Below, piece by piece: positions 24,834-34,319 of a stretch of 64,000 bases of DNA. Each line of letters begins with the position of its first letter. Position 1 is the stretch's first letter. The DNA comes from Paracoccus caeni (GTDB lineage: Bacteria; Pseudomonadota; Alphaproteobacteria; Rhodobacterales; Rhodobacteraceae): contig NZ_JAEPRQ010000002.1 in assembly GCF_016629665.1 (NCBI RefSeq), positions 186,001-250,000 of the forward strand, read 5' to 3'. Made by a program: the position numbers and the translations under genes. The notes under the pieces are model-generated. The model was not told the origin of the DNA, ran no database searches, and saw only the letters and a program-made list of their open reading frames with translations.

Positions 24834-25491
24834 TGAGTGCCTCGTAAAACGCTTTGGAATAGATCACCTTCGCATCGGCAGCGGGCAGCGAGGCACGGAA
24901 GGCGGGCCTTGCCTCGCAGCGCGCCAGATAGGCGGCCAGCGCCGGGCGGTCGTCATAGCGGACAAAGCGCGACGAAATCCAGACGGCAAAGCCCACCGCG
25001 CAATCGACGCCCGAAAACCCGCTGCGCATCAGCCATTCCCGGTCCGAGACCGCGCTTTCCACCAGCGATAACGCCCGCGACAACCGTGCCGCCTCCAGCC
25101 GCATGACGATGGGCGAACGCATGTGATCCTCGCGCAGGAAGATATGCTGCTGGGTCAGGTTGGCAATGTGCTGGCCCAAGGTCTCGGCAAAATGCAGCCA
25201 GTCGAGCCAGGGTCCGCGCCCCTCCTCGCCTGGCGCGCGCCACAGGGTCGGTGCCCGCGTCTCGCACAGATATTCGACGCAGGCACCGGATTCGTGCAGC
25301 GTCATACCGTCGATCTGCAAGGCAGGCACCCGCCCGACCGGGTGAATGTCGCTATAGGGCGGCTGGCGCATCGATTTATCGAACATCGACAATTCATTGA
25401 CTTCGAACGGGTCGCCGATTTCGTGAAGCAGCCACAAGACCCGCATCGAACGCGACAGCGGCACATGCCAGAGAACCGGGATATCGCTCAT
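24826..25491 (-). CDS. Glutathione S-transferase family protein
   Basis: A 221-residue protein with the GST layout: a thioredoxin-like N-terminus (PVLWHVPLSRSMRVLWLLHE, with Ser9 region as possible catalytic Ser, and VGRVPALQIDGMTLHESGA carrying the cis-Pro and the ES glutathione-binding pair) and a helical C-terminal domain. It sits between mccA and the HMG-CoA lyase with 4- and 8-base overlaps, so it is part of the operon. GST-like proteins occur in several leucine/isovalerate clusters of Rhodobacteraceae; their role there is not known. Detoxification of reactive enoyl-CoA intermediates is a reasonable guess. Confidence 0.85.
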   Translation of the reverse strand: MSDIPVLWHVPLSRSMRVLWLLHEIGDPFEVNELSMFDKSMRQPPYSDIHPVGRVPALQIDGMTLHESGACVEYLCETRAPTLWRAPGEEGRGPWLDWLHFAETLGQHIANLTQQHIFLREDHMRSPIVMRLEAARLSRALSLVESAVSDREWLMRSGFSGVDCAVGFAVWISSRFVRYDDRPALAAYLARCEARPAFRASLPAADAKVIYSKAFYEALSD

Positions 25492-27425
25492 GCAGCCGCT
25501 TCCTCTTCTTCCTCAAGCCGGATCAGCGGCGCGCCCGCCTCTACCTGATCGCCGGCCTTTGCCAGCACCTCGGCCACCACGCCATCGCGGGCGGCGGTCA
25601 GGCTGTGTTCCATCTTCATCGCCTCCAGCACCGCCAGACGGTCGCCCGCCTTGACCACCTGCCCGGCCTCGACATGGACCGATTTCACCAGCCCCGGCAT
25701 CGGCGACAGCGTCAGCGCCGCCCCCGCACCTGCGCCGCTGTCACGGGCCAAGGGGTCCAGCGGCACCAGATGCACGGTCCGCCCGCCAAAGACACTGACG
25801 CCCGCATCATGGGTGACGATCCGGTTGCGGCGCAGCGCGTCATCGACCCACCAGCGATCACCCTGCCAGCGCACCTCATGCGCAACCCCGTCCAGCGTCA
25901 CCCGCGCCGCGCCGGGACGCAGCACCTCAAGCAGCGCCTCGCCGCCTTCCCAGGCCACAGTCCGCCGCAGCGGCTGCCATAGGGTCATGCCCCCGCGAAC
26001 GGTGTGATCGGCAAGCCCCGCCAGCCCGATCACCGCCAAGGCCCGCGCCGCGCCCTCGGCCTCGGACGAGGCGACCAGCGCATCCAGATCACGCTCGATC
26101 AGGCCGGTATCGACCTCGCCCTTGCGGAAGCCCGCATGCCGGGTCAGCGCGATGAGGAAATCGAGATTGGTGACCGAACCCGCGACTTCGGTATCGACCA
26201 AGGCCGCCTCCATCGCGCGCAGCGCAATGGCGCGGGTGGCGCCGTGGGTGATGATCTTGGCGATCATCGGGTCATACCACGGGCTGATCGTATCGCCCTG
26301 CCGCACGCCGGTTTCGATCCGGGCGTGATCGGGGAAGTTCAGATGCGCAAGCCTGCCGGTCGCAGGCAAGAAACCCGCCGGGACATCCTCGGCGTAAAGG
26401 CGGGACTCGAAAGAGTGGCCGGTGATGGTCAGGTCTTCCTGCTTCGCGGGCAGCGGCTCGCCACTGGCCACACGAAGCTGCCATTCGACCAGATCGACAC
26501 CGGTAATCGCCTCGGTCACCGGGTGTTCGACCTGCAGGCGAGTATTCATCTCCATGAACCAGAAGCGGTCGGGTTTCAGCCCGTCGCTGCCATCGACGAT
26601 GAATTCGATCGTGCCCGCACCCTTGTAGCCAATAGCTTCGGCGGCACGGGTGGCGGCGGCGCCCATGATCTTGCGCATATCCTCGGTCATGCCGGGGGCC
26701 GGGGCTTCCTCGATCACCTTCTGGTGGCGGCGTTGCAACGAGCAGTCGCGTTCGAACAGGTAAACCGCGCGGTGACCGTCGCCAAAGACCTGCACCTCGA
26801 TATGGCGGGGTTTCAGGACGTATTTCTCGATCAGCACGTCGGGGTTGCCGAAAGCGTTCTTCGCCTCGGATCGGGCGGATTCCAGCGCGTCGTTAAAATC
26901 TTTCGGATCATCGACGCGGCGCATCCCCTTGCCGCCGCCGCCCGCAACGGCCTTGATGAGGACCGGATAGCCGATCTGAGTAGCCTGCTGGGCCAGATAA
27001 CCGGCATCCTGATTGTCGCCGTGATAGCCCGGCACCACCGGCACGCCTGCCTTTTCCATCAGCGCCTTGGCCGCGTCCTTCAGCCCCATGGCCCGGATCG
27101 CGCTGGCCGAGGGGCCGATGAAGACCAGACCCGCCGCTTCAACCGCATCGACGAAATCGGGGTTTTCGGACAGGAAGCCATAACCCGGATGGATCGCCTC
27201 GGCACCCGTGGCCTTGGCGGCGGCAATGATGGCGTCGCCGCGAAGGTAGCTGTCGGCGGGGGCCGGGCCGCCCAGATGGACGGCCTCATCGGCGATCGCG
27301 ACATGGCGGGCGGCGCGGTCGGCGTCGGAATAGACCGCGACCGTCGCCACCCCAAGGCGGCGGCAGCTATCGATGACGCGGCAGGCGATTTCGCCACGAT
27401 TGGCGATCAGGATCTTGTTGAACAT
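25488..27425 (-). CDS. mccA: Methylcrotonyl-CoA carboxylase, biotin-containing alpha subunit
   Basis: A 645-residue protein with a biotin carboxylase N-terminus (FNKILIANRGEIACRVI; ATP-grasp loop KAVAGGGGKGMRRV; RDCSLQRRHQKVIEEAPAP; MEMNTRLQVEHPVTE), a linker domain and a biotinyl domain with EAMKMEHSL (biotin on Lys604). It carboxylates biotin and passes the group to the beta subunit encoded 2 kb upstream, which makes 3-methylglutaconyl-CoA. The two subunit genes are usually adjacent; here macro, ankyrin, membrane and ASCH genes lie between them. An 80-base gap with a hairpin precedes the gene. Confidence 0.93.
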   Translation of the reverse strand: MFNKILIANRGEIACRVIDSCRRLGVATVAVYSDADRAARHVAIADEAVHLGGPAPADSYLRGDAIIAAAKATGAEAIHPGYGFLSENPDFVDAVEAAGLVFIGPSASAIRAMGLKDAAKALMEKAGVPVVPGYHGDNQDAGYLAQQATQIGYPVLIKAVAGGGGKGMRRVDDPKDFNDALESARSEAKNAFGNPDVLIEKYVLKPRHIEVQVFGDGHRAVYLFERDCSLQRRHQKVIEEAPAPGMTEDMRKIMGAAATRAAEAIGYKGAGTIEFIVDGSDGLKPDRFWFMEMNTRLQVEHPVTEAITGVDLVEWQLRVASGEPLPAKQEDLTITGHSFESRLYAEDVPAGFLPATGRLAHLNFPDHARIETGVRQGDTISPWYDPMIAKIITHGATRAIALRAMEAALVDTEVAGSVTNLDFLIALTRHAGFRKGEVDTGLIERDLDALVASSEAEGAARALAVIGLAGLADHTVRGGMTLWQPLRRTVAWEGGEALLEVLRPGAARVTLDGVAHEVRWQGDRWWVDDALRRNRIVTHDAGVSVFGGRTVHLVPLDPLARDSGAGAGAALTLSPMPGLVKSVHVEAGQVVKAGDRLAVLEAMKMEHSLTAARDGVVAEVLAKAGDQVEAGAPLIRLEEEEEAAA

Positions 27426-27452
27426 GGCTGGCCTCTCGCTGGTCGGCAGCAG

Positions 27453-27502
27453 CCGGGGGCTTCGCGCCCCCGGACCCCTGCGGGATATTTGGATGAAGAA
27501 GA
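27453..27502 (-). repeat. Hairpin plus recurring CTTCATCCAAATATCC motif
   Basis: CCGGGGGC (27453-27460) pairs with GCCCCCGG (27466-27473). Next to it, on the minus strand, is CTTCTTCATCCAAATATCC (27501-27483), which recurs at 43540-43558 and, as a variant, at 47106-47129 and 58685-58703. It lies in the gap between the macro-domain gene and mccA. Confidence 0.6.
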
Positions 27503-27504
27503 CA

Positions 27505-27990
27505 TCATTGGATCGCCTTTGTCAGAAGGCGGGCAGTGTCGGCGTCGAAGGCGACCAAAGTGATCTGAAGGTCGGGCGCTTCGTTGGTAATGGTTTTTAC
27601 GGCAATGCCCGCTGCGCGGTCGGGCGGGAAGCCGTAGATGCCGGTCGAAATGGCCGGGAAGGCGATGGTGGTCAGGCCGTGCTGGCGGGCCAGTGCAAGG
27701 CTGTTGCGATAGGCCGAGGCAAGCAGGCCATCCTCATCCTGATCGCCGCCGCGCCAGACCGGGCCTACGGTATGGATGACATGGCGGGCTTGCAGGTCAT
27801 AGCCTTTGGTGATGCGCGCCTCGCCCGTGGGGCAGCCGCCGATGTTGCGGCATTCGGCCAGCAATTCCGGGCCCGCGGCGCGGTGGATCGCGCCGTCCAC
27901 ACCGCCCCCGCCCAGCAGCGACGAATTGGCGGCGTTGACGATGGCATCGACGTTCAGCGTGGTGATGTCGCCCTGCCAAACCCGGATCAT
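27505..27990 (-). CDS. Macro-domain protein (O-acetyl-ADP-ribose deacetylase / ADP-ribosyl hydrolase, YmdB-like)
   Basis: A 161-residue protein, about the size of a single macro domain. It has [20 protein letters not shown] (7-26) with the following [10 protein letters not shown] (27-36), the adenine/ribose contact [17 protein letters not shown] segment ([12 protein letters not shown]) and [10 protein letters not shown], the phosphate-binding loop of MacroD/YmdB enzymes. These remove ADP-ribose or deacetylate O-acetyl-ADP-ribose formed by sirtuins. Its start overlaps the ankyrin gene by 4 bases, so it is in the leucine operon, where it might handle sirtuin products when acyl-CoA levels are high (inference). 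Confidence 0.9.
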   Translation of the reverse strand: MIRVWQGDITTLNVDAIVNAANSSLLGGGGVDGAIHRAAGPELLAECRNIGGCPTGEARITKGYDLQARHVIHTVGPVWRGGDQDEDGLLASAYRNSLALARQHGLTTIAFPAISTGIYGFPPDRAAGIAVKTITNEAPDLQITLVAFDADTARLLTKAIQ

Positions 27991-28628
27991 GTCGCCCCCC
28001 CTTGTCTCAGGGTTGCGGCCATCTGCCGCTGCCCCAGACGTTCGGCGTGCTGAAGCGCGGTGATGCCGTCATGGTCTGGAATGTTCGGATCGGCCCCTGC
28101 CGCCAGCAGGTCGGTGACGATCTGGCGGTGGCGTTCGCCGCCATCGGCAAGGATCACAGCCTCCATCAGCGCGGTCCAGCCGAGGCGGTTCACATGGTTC
28201 ACATCCACCCCCTCCGCGATCAGGATGCGGACAGTTTCGACATGGCCGCGTTCCGCCGCCGGGATCAGAGCCGTTCCGCCGAAGCGGTTTGTCGCTGTCA
28301 GGTCCGCACCGTGCGTCAGCGTCAGGCGCAGGATGTCGTCATGGCCGCGTGCCCCGGCATAGAGATAGGGGCTGTCGTCGATATCGTCCTTGGCGTTCAC
28401 ATCCGCGCCGGCATCGATCAGCAGGCGGGCGGCATCAACATGGTTGCCATGGGTGGCTAGCAGCAGCGCGGTTTCACCCTTGTTGCTGCGGCTGTCGATG
28501 GGCGTGCCTGCGGCGATCTCGGCGGCGACGGTGGCGGCATCGCCCTTGGCGGCGGCGTTCAGCAGCGAGAGAGGATCGGCCATGACGGCACCTGCGCTGA
28601 GAAGAAGGGGGGCCAGCCAGTGGATCAT
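27987..28628 (-). CDS. Exported ankyrin-repeat protein
   Basis: A 213-residue protein. The frame is open far upstream, but ATG 28628 gives a signal peptide ([17 protein letters not shown], cleavage near 17) and overlaps the preceding stop by 4 bases. Five ankyrin repeats follow ([20 protein letters not shown], then [60 protein letters not shown] and [20 protein letters not shown]). It would act in the periplasm as a binding protein. Ankyrin proteins of this small exported type are common near catalase or metabolic genes; the partner here is unknown. Confidence 0.85.
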   Translation of the reverse strand: MIHWLAPLLLSAGAVMADPLSLLNAAAKGDAATVAAEIAAGTPIDSRSNKGETALLLATHGNHVDAARLLIDAGADVNAKDDIDDSPYLYAGARGHDDILRLTLTHGADLTATNRFGGTALIPAAERGHVETVRILIAEGVDVNHVNRLGWTALMEAVILADGGERHRQIVTDLLAAGADPNIPDHDGITALQHAERLGQRQMAATLRQGGAT

Positions 28629-29056
28629 GGTGTGGCCTCGTCCGAGGTGCGGATCAGGCGTTCGAAACGGTGGCGGTAGATCAGGTTCGGGCGGGTTCCG
28701 TCGGCCCAATACATGACCAGCGGCAGGGTCAGCGGGAAGCCCATGGCAAGGCTGATCCAGACCGTCGTCCATGCCAGAGGATGCCGCCCGATCAGCGCCA
28801 CGAGGCCGATGATGTTGTTGACCAGAAGAAGGACAAAAAGCACCATCCGGAGAAGCACCCAAATGTCCGGGACAGCCGAGAACAGTGCCACCAGCCCAAT
28901 GATGGCCACCAGACCCTGCAACGCAACGAAGCCGATGATGAACCAGATCGCGCCGAAGCTGCGCGACCGCGGGTGGCCAAGCGCGAAGTTCGGTCCGGTG
29001 CGAACCCATTCCCAGCCGACGATGTCATCGCCCCGGCGCTGTGGCTGATCGGTCAT
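28625..29056 (-). CDS. Small integral membrane protein, unknown function
   Basis: A 143-residue protein with four membrane helices (about 34-53, 56-73, 77-96, 98-118 by hydrophobicity, beginning SFGAIWFIIGFVALQGLVAI) and a cytoplasmic N-terminus with DIVGWEWVRTGPNFALGHPR. The C-terminus is short and charged. Starts and stops overlap both neighbours by 4 bases. I recognise no characterised family. Being encoded within a catabolic operon it could be a small transporter accessory, but nothing in the sequence shows this. Confidence 0.7.
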   Translation of the reverse strand: MTDQPQRRGDDIVGWEWVRTGPNFALGHPRSRSFGAIWFIIGFVALQGLVAIIGLVALFSAVPDIWVLLRMVLFVLLLVNNIIGLVALIGRHPLAWTTVWISLAMGFPLTLPLVMYWADGTRPNLIYRHRFERLIRTSDEATP

Positions 29057-29466
29057 TGGATCACCTCGATCAGCCGGAAGCGTTCGCAGACCAGTTCAAG
29101 ATCGTCCGAAAAACCGCCATTGCGGGCGAAGAAATCGCGGTGGCCCTGTTGCCAGTCGGCGAAGCTGCCCTCGCCCTCGGCCAGTGCGAAATCTTCGGGG
29201 ACATCGGCGAAACGGCGGATGGTCACCTCGGTCACCTCATAGACCAGCGCCGGTTCGCCGTTCCAATCCTCGGCAATCCGCAGATCGCCCGGCTGCGGGA
29301 CCGGCTCTCCCTCGGCCTGATAGTCGCGCAAGGCGCCACAGGTCGCCGTCTTGCCGCCCGCGCGGATCAGATCCAGCAGCAGTGCCGACAGTTCCGCACT
29401 GTCACCAAAGCCGGTGCGGATCGCTGTCGGGTAGCGAAGGGCGAGGTCCAGACCCATCAACGTCAC
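29053..29466 (-). CDS. ASCH-domain protein
   Basis: A 137-residue protein with the ASCH layout: a helical start ([21 protein letters not shown]), the strand [20 protein letters not shown] with a following [20 protein letters not shown], and [15 protein letters not shown] in the C-terminal part. ASCH domains form a PUA-like beta barrel thought to bind RNA or nucleotides; some are nucleases or N4-acetylcytidine amidohydrolases. Overlaps of 4 bases tie it to the mccB gene and the membrane protein. Its presence between the two carboxylase genes is unusual. Confidence 0.85.
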   Translation of the reverse strand: MTLMGLDLALRYPTAIRTGFGDSAELSALLLDLIRAGGKTATCGALRDYQAEGEPVPQPGDLRIAEDWNGEPALVYEVTEVTIRRFADVPEDFALAEGEGSFADWQQGHRDFFARNGGFSDDLELVCERFRLIEVIQ

Positions 29467-31067
29467 ATCCTGAAGAGGCCGAAGCGGGTCGGCTCGATCG
29501 GCGCATTGAGACTGGCGCGGAGCGACAGGGACAGCACTTCGCGGGTCTTGCGCGGGTCGATGATACCGTCATCCCAGAGCCGCGCCGAGGCGTAGAGCGG
29601 GTGGGACTGACGCTCGAACATCTCGATGGTGGGGCGTTTGAACTCCGTCTCTTCCTCGGCGGACCAGGTGCCGCCGGTGCGTTCGATCCCGTCGCGGCGG
29701 ACGGTTGCCAGAACGCCTGCCGCCTGCTCGCCGCCCATCACCGAGATCCGGCTGTTGGGCCATGTCCACAGGAAGCGCGGCGAATAGGCGCGGCCTGACA
29801 TGCCGTAATTGCCCGCCCCGAAAGAGCCGCCGACCAGCATGGTGATCTTGGGCACATTGGTGGTGGCAACCGCCGTCACCATCTTTGCGCCATGCCGGGC
29901 GATGCCTTCGTTTTCGTATTTGCGACCGACCATGAAGCCGGTGATGTTTTGCAGGAAGATCAGCGGGATACCGCGCTGGCTGCACAATTCCACGAAATGC
30001 GCGCCCTTCTGCGCAGATTCCGAAAACAGCACGCCGTTATTGGCGACGATGCCGACCGGGCAGCCCTCGATATGGGCAAAGCCGGTGACCAGCGTTTCGC
30101 CGAAGCGGGCCTTGAATTCGTCGAAGCGAGAGCCATCGACAGTGCGGGCGATCACTTCGCGGATGTCATAGGGGGTGCGAAGATCGGCAGGCACGACGCC
30201 AAGGATTTCTTCGGGGTCATAGGCAGGGGCTTCGGGCGATTGCCATGTCACCGTCTGCGGCAGGCGGCGGTTCAGGTTGGCAATGGCGCGGCGCGCCTCG
30301 GCCAGCGCATGGGCGTCATCCTCGGCCAGATAATCGGCCACGCCCGACAGGCGGGTATGGACATCGCCGCCGCCAAGGTCTTCGGCGCTGACGATCTCGC
30401 CCGTGGCGGCCTTGACCAGCGGCGGGCCGGCCAGAAAGATCGTGCCCTGATTGCGTACGATGATGGTCACATCGGACATGGCGGGCACATAGGCGCCGCC
30501 CGCCGTGCAAGAGCCCATCACCACCGCGATCTGCGGGATGCCCTTGGCGCTCATCTGCGCCTGATTGTAGAAGATGCGCCCGAAATGGTCGCGGTCGGGG
30601 AACACCTCGTCCTGATTGGGCAGGTTCGCGCCGCCGCTATCGACCAGATAGACGCAGGGCAGATGACACTCCATCGCGATTTCCTGCGCGCGAAGGTGTT
30701 TCTTCACCGTCATCGGGTAATAGGTGCCACCCTTCACGGTGGCATCATTTGCCACGACCATCACGTCCAGCCCATGCACCCGCCCGATCCCCGCGATCAC
30801 GCCTGCGCCGGGGGCCGCGTCGTCATACATGCCATGCGCCGCCGTCACGCCGATCTCAAGGAAGGGCGAGCCGGGGTCCAGAAGGTTCGCCACCCGTTCG
30901 CGCGGCGGCATCTTGCCGCGGCTGGTATGGCGCTCCATCGCTTTGGGGCCACCGCCTGCCAGCACCGCCTCGGCGGCCTGTCGGGCGGTGTCGAGCAGGC
31001 CCAGATGAGCCTCGCGGTTGGCGCGAAACGTGTCGGAATTGGTCAGAGCCGAGCTTTTGAGTTTCAT
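29463..31067 (-). CDS. mccB: Methylcrotonyl-CoA carboxylase, carboxyltransferase beta subunit
   Basis: A 534-residue protein of the acetyl-CoA carboxylase carboxyltransferase family. I chose ATG 31067 ([20 protein letters not shown]), 1 base after the stop of the LprI-like gene; the longer frame would overlap that gene and has no homology-like content. Motifs: [54 protein letters not shown] and [20 protein letters not shown]. It transfers carboxyl from biotin to 3-methylcrotonyl-CoA. Partner of the alpha subunit at 25.5-27.4 kb. Confidence 0.93.
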   Translation of the reverse strand: MKLKSSALTNSDTFRANREAHLGLLDTARQAAEAVLAGGGPKAMERHTSRGKMPPRERVANLLDPGSPFLEIGVTAAHGMYDDAAPGAGVIAGIGRVHGLDVMVVANDATVKGGTYYPMTVKKHLRAQEIAMECHLPCVYLVDSGGANLPNQDEVFPDRDHFGRIFYNQAQMSAKGIPQIAVVMGSCTAGGAYVPAMSDVTIIVRNQGTIFLAGPPLVKAATGEIVSAEDLGGGDVHTRLSGVADYLAEDDAHALAEARRAIANLNRRLPQTVTWQSPEAPAYDPEEILGVVPADLRTPYDIREVIARTVDGSRFDEFKARFGETLVTGFAHIEGCPVGIVANNGVLFSESAQKGAHFVELCSQRGIPLIFLQNITGFMVGRKYENEGIARHGAKMVTAVATTNVPKITMLVGGSFGAGNYGMSGRAYSPRFLWTWPNSRISVMGGEQAAGVLATVRRDGIERTGGTWSAEEETEFKRPTIEMFERQSHPLYASARLWDDGIIDPRKTREVLSLSLRASLNAPIEPTRFGLFRM

Positions 31068-31068
31068 T

Positions 31069-31524
31069 TTACGGTTCCCGCATTTGCTTGAGTTCCAGCG
31101 CCCGTCGCGCTGTATGGTTGAGCTGGCACGAGGCCGAAGCGATCCCCCGCATCGAGCCGCCGCCAAATTTGTCATAGGCAAAGCCGCAATCAGCATCGCG
31201 GAAGGCGATCCATGCACGTTGCGCGGCCTGTAGTTTCTCTGGCAGGCCATCGCTGGAATATTGCTCACGCGTGGCGCTGTATTGGCTGTTCAGAATCCCG
31301 TCCCATGCCTTCGTTTCGGCCATCAGGCATTCGGAGATGCCGACCGTGGTGCTGCCATCCGGCGTCGCCGTCTGGCAGGCATCTGCGGCCTGACCGATGC
31401 AGTCGGGGTCTATGCCTGTTGCGCCATCGAAGCATTGCTGCACCGCGGCTTCATCGACCGCGAGATCTTGCGCGACGACGGGCAGCGGCAGAACGGCTAA
31501 TGTGATGGCGAGATACTTAAGCAT
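31069..31524 (-). CDS. LprI-like (DUF1311) periplasmic protein, copy 1
   Basis: A 151-residue protein with a signal peptide ([19 protein letters not shown], cleavage near 18). Cys residues at about 31, 42, 50 and 66 probably form disulphides. The DUF1311 core is [20 protein letters not shown] then [20 protein letters not shown], ending in a Gly-rich loop and [11 protein letters not shown]. LprI from Mycobacterium inhibits lysozyme; the family otherwise lacks a fixed role. It is the most diverged of three paralogues in this operon and its stop is 1 base before mccB. Confidence 0.85.
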   Translation of the reverse strand: MLKYLAITLAVLPLPVVAQDLAVDEAAVQQCFDGATGIDPDCIGQAADACQTATPDGSTTVGISECLMAETKAWDGILNSQYSATREQYSSDGLPEKLQAAQRAWIAFRDADCGFAYDKFGGGSMRGIASASCQLNHTARRALELKQMREP

Positions 31525-31711
31525 AGCTAATCCTTACTTCTGTGGAGGTAGAGTTCCGGCCCGAAAGCCGGTGACCCTCAGGCGGGCTGTGGCTGTCCAC
31601 CCTTGGGGTTCGCAGGTGCCCGCCGATCTGCATGATCGCCCGGGCAATTGTCGTGCCGCGGATAAACGGGGCGAGCGCTGCAAAGCGATGGTTATCAGGG
31701 TGAAACATCAT
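31517..31711 (-). CDS. Doubtful small ORF bridging two operon genes (64 aa)
   Basis: A frame from ATG 31711, with GGGGAGA just upstream and a 4-base overlap with the preceding gene, to a stop inside the start region of LprI-like copy 1. The first ~30 residues (MMFHPDNHRFAALAPFIRGT...) look possible, but the second half runs through palindromic DNA (CCGGC-CCGAAA-GCCGG around 31558-31573) and has random composition. It may be a translational bridge or a remnant rather than a functional protein. Confidence 0.25.
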   Translation of the reverse strand: MMFHPDNHRFAALAPFIRGTTIARAIMQIGGHLRTPRVDSHSPPEGHRLSGRNSTSTEVRISYA

Positions 31712-32139
31712 TCTCCCCTTTTCATCTTGAGCGCCTGCCGAACGCTTTCGAAAATTTCGACGGTGCGTGCTGCAAGCGTTTCGGAACGCTCGGGATATTT
31801 CAGCCCATGCAAGCGCCCTCGACCCGGCCAGTTGGCGACCGGATTTGCATCAAGCAAAGCACGTTCTTCCAACCGCTCCTCAACATGGTCGCCCAAACTT
31901 GTTCCCGGCGATTTTCGCCATTCGGGTTTCTGCAGCTCCAGCGGCAACAATTCCGCAGCAGTTTCGGCATCCATCAACGCCTGCTTGTCCACACGCCGCA
32001 ATTTCCGATGAGCTTCGGCCTTGTGTTTCGGAACCAACCTGCGTGAGGCCTTGTCGTTCTGCCCAAAACTCTCGCGCCGGTCCTTGGCATAGGACAGCGC
32101 CTTCTTTTCCTGCGGGGTGCGCGGGCGTTTCGTGACCAT
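31708..32139 (-). CDS. Hypothetical basic protein, unknown function (143 aa)
   Basis: Begins at ATG 32139 (MVTKRPRTPQEKKALSYAKD), with GAGGGGGC from the end of the preceding LprI-like gene serving as ribosome site; an ATG 15 bases upstream in the same frame is less well placed. The protein is hydrophilic and basic, with helical charged stretches (RRESFGQNDKASRRLVPKHK; LEERALLDANPVANWPGRGR) and no membrane segment. The N-terminal form resembles small, uncharacterised proteins of alphaproteobacteria that may bind nucleic acid. Function unknown. Confidence 0.7.
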   Translation of the reverse strand: MVTKRPRTPQEKKALSYAKDRRESFGQNDKASRRLVPKHKAEAHRKLRRVDKQALMDAETAAELLPLELQKPEWRKSPGTSLGDHVEERLEERALLDANPVANWPGRGRLHGLKYPERSETLAARTVEIFESVRQALKMKRGE

Positions 32140-32140
32140 G

Positions 32141-32650
32141 CTACGCCCCCTCATCCAGATACCGATCGAGCCGCAGATATTGCCGGGCGGTCATATCCAG
32201 CATGCAGCCCACACCAGCAGGACCACCGCCCGAACCGCCGCCCCATTGGCTGCGTTCAAAACCGCATGCGGCATCGCGGAAGCCGATCCAGTTGCGCTGC
32301 ATGTCGCGCAGAAGCGGCTGTTGTTTCTCAGCCGCCGAGCCAAGCTCGTCCATCTCGCGGTCGGTCGCTTCTGCCTTGGCGGTCAGCGCCCGATAGCTCT
32401 CGTTCAGTTTCGCATCCCAGAGGTCGAGTTCCTTGCCGGTGCAGATCGACATGCCCGCCGTCGTATCGCCGCCCGGGCTTTCCATGCATTTCTGTGCGGC
32501 AAGACCGATGCAGCTTTCGGCATCATCACCCTGCTCCGCGCTGGTTGCCTCCAGACAGGTGTCGAGAATGGCCGCGTCGATTTGCAAATCCTCTTGCGCC
32601 ATGGCGGGTGCCGCAAGCAGGGCTAATGTAAGGGCGAGCGACTTAAGCAA
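32141..32650 (-). CDS. LprI-like (DUF1311) periplasmic protein, copy 2
   Basis: A 169-residue protein with a signal peptide (MLKSLALTLALLAAPAMAQ). It has paired Cys residues, then ICTGKELDLWDAKLNESYRA, QPLLRDMQRNWIGFRDAACG and a Gly-rich FERSQWGGGSGGGPAGVGC, ending in TARQYLRLDRYLDEGA. The arrangement and length are very like copy 3; both end in codons (GAG GGx GCG TAG) that also give the ribosome site of the next gene. A palindromic repeat lies 27 bases upstream of the start, as at copy 3. Periplasmic lysozyme inhibition is the family's only known role. Confidence 0.88.
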   Translation of the reverse strand: MLKSLALTLALLAAPAMAQEDLQIDAAILDTCLEATSAEQGDDAESCIGLAAQKCMESPGGDTTAGMSICTGKELDLWDAKLNESYRALTAKAEATDREMDELGSAAEKQQPLLRDMQRNWIGFRDAACGFERSQWGGGSGGGPAGVGCMLDMTARQYLRLDRYLDEGA

Positions 32651-32676
32651 GACTAAACCCTCCTGAGTTAATGTCC

Positions 32677-32742
32677 CCGCCCGGAATCAAGGTGTCGAAG
32701 GCACCGCCGGGCAGTGCCCATCCGGCGGACGGGCTCTGCCCT
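32677..32742. repeat. MITE-like palindromic repeat, copy B (short form)
   Basis: Contains the shared leader CCGGAATCAAGGTG..CGAAGGCACC, the left arm GGGCAGTGCCCA (from 32709) and a right arm ending GGGCTCTGCCCT (32731-32742). The central ~100 bp of copies A and C is missing, so this looks like an internal deletion form. Confidence 0.75.
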
Positions 32743-32764
32743 AAGCACTGTGACGGCAACCCAT

Positions 32765-34318
32765 TCATGGCTTACCCTCGCTCTCGGCCAGCTTGCGCAA
32801 ATCGCGGCGGATGACCTTGCCGGTAACGGTCATCGGCAGCGCATCCAGAAAGCCGATCTCGCGCGGGTAGGAATGCGCCGCCGAGAAACGCCGCGCATGG
32901 TCCTGCAATTCGCGCGCAAGCTCGTCGCTGGCGTCGTTGCCGTTGCGCAGAACGACATAGGCCTTGACGATCTCGGTCCGCAGAGGGTCGGGTTTGCCGA
33001 TGACCCCGACCTGCGCGACGGCGGGATGTTTCAGCAGGCAATCCTCGATTTCAGAGGGGCCGATCCGATAGCCGCCCGAGGTAATCACGTCATCGTCGCG
33101 GCCGACGAAGCGGATATAGCCGTCCTCGATCACGCCACGGTCGCCGGTGACCAGCCAGTCGCCGCGAAATTTCTCGGCCGTGGCGTCGGGACGGTTCCAG
33201 TATTCCAGCATCATCGACGCAGCGCCGCGGCGAATGGCGATATCGCCTTCGTCATTTGTCGGCTGTCCATGTTCATCGATGACCTGCACCTCGAACCCCG
33301 GCGCGGCCTTGCCGATCCAGCCGGGGCGCGAAGGGAACATCGTGCTGGCCGAGCTTGCGACCATGTTGCATTCGGTCTGGCCGTAAAATTCGTTGATGGT
33401 CAGGCCAAAGGCACCGCGTCCCCAATCCAGCAATTCCGCGCCCAGGGTCTCACCCGCAGAGGCGACGGAGCGCAGGCCGGGGATCCGAATATCCTCGGCC
33501 TTGAGCATCTTCAGGGCGGTCGGCGGAAAGAAGATATTGCGAATGCCGCAATCGGCGACCAGCGGCAGGACGGCTGCCGGCTCGAATTTCGGCATGCGGA
33601 CCGCGACGACCGGAACCCCAAGCGCAAGCCCCGGCATCAGCACGTCAAACAGCCCGCCAATCCACGCCCAGTCGGCAGGCGACCAGATACAATCGCCCGG
33701 CTGACCCAGCAGATCATGGCTCATCTCGACGCCGGGCAGATGGCCGGTCAGGACACGATGGGCATGCAGCGCCCCTTTCGGCGCGCCGGTGGTACCCGAG
33801 GTGTAGATGATGACCGCAGGCGTTTCCGGCCCGGTCGGGCGGGCGGCGAAATCGCCCGCATCAGACAGGCCGTCTTCGGGGACGATCACCCGCAGGTCGG
33901 GGAAGCGCGCCAGCATCTCGCGCCCTTCGGTATCGGCAATCACCGTCTTCACCCCGGCATCACGCAAGCGCAGTTCCAGCGCTTCGGGGCCGAAAAGCTT
34001 GAACAGCGGGACCGAAATCGCCGCCGATTTCCACACCGCCAGATGCGCCGCCGCCGTCCATGCCGATTGCGTGCGAAGAACCGCCACCCGTTCGCCCTTG
34101 CTTGCCTCAAGCGCATGGGCAAGGGTCGAGCTCATTCCGTCAAGATCGCCATAGGTGACGGGTTTCGGTCTGCCGTCATATTCGATGATCGCGACCGCCT
34201 GCGGGTCATGGGCCAGACATTGCGCGGCCATGTTGAGATCAGGCGGGAAACTCCAGCGGAAATCGCGGTGCTGCGCGGGGTAATCGGCATGGGTCAGGGT
34301 GCGGGCAGTGTCGGTCAT
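32765..34318 (-). CDS. AMP-forming acyl-CoA synthetase
   Basis: A 517-residue ANL-superfamily ligase. Start ATG 34318 is 1 base after the stop of LprI copy 3, whose last codons give the ribosome site. Motifs: AVIIYTSGTTGAPKGALHAH (the P-loop, about 173-192), NEFYGQTECNMV (A5), GDWLVTGDRG (A7), FVGRDDDVITSGGYRIGPSEIE (A8) and the catalytic lysine in MTVTGKVIRRDLRKL near the C-terminus. It activates a short or medium acyl acid with ATP and CoA. In this operon it probably charges isovalerate or a similar acid that then enters through isovaleryl-CoA dehydrogenase; acetoacetate is another option. Confidence 0.88.
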   Translation of the reverse strand: MTDTARTLTHADYPAQHRDFRWSFPPDLNMAAQCLAHDPQAVAIIEYDGRPKPVTYGDLDGMSSTLAHALEASKGERVAVLRTQSAWTAAAHLAVWKSAAISVPLFKLFGPEALELRLRDAGVKTVIADTEGREMLARFPDLRVIVPEDGLSDAGDFAARPTGPETPAVIIYTSGTTGAPKGALHAHRVLTGHLPGVEMSHDLLGQPGDCIWSPADWAWIGGLFDVLMPGLALGVPVVAVRMPKFEPAAVLPLVADCGIRNIFFPPTALKMLKAEDIRIPGLRSVASAGETLGAELLDWGRGAFGLTINEFYGQTECNMVASSASTMFPSRPGWIGKAAPGFEVQVIDEHGQPTNDEGDIAIRRGAASMMLEYWNRPDATAEKFRGDWLVTGDRGVIEDGYIRFVGRDDDVITSGGYRIGPSEIEDCLLKHPAVAQVGVIGKPDPLRTEIVKAYVVLRNGNDASDELARELQDHARRFSAAHSYPREIGFLDALPMTVTGKVIRRDLRKLAESEGKP

Positions 34319-34319
34319 C

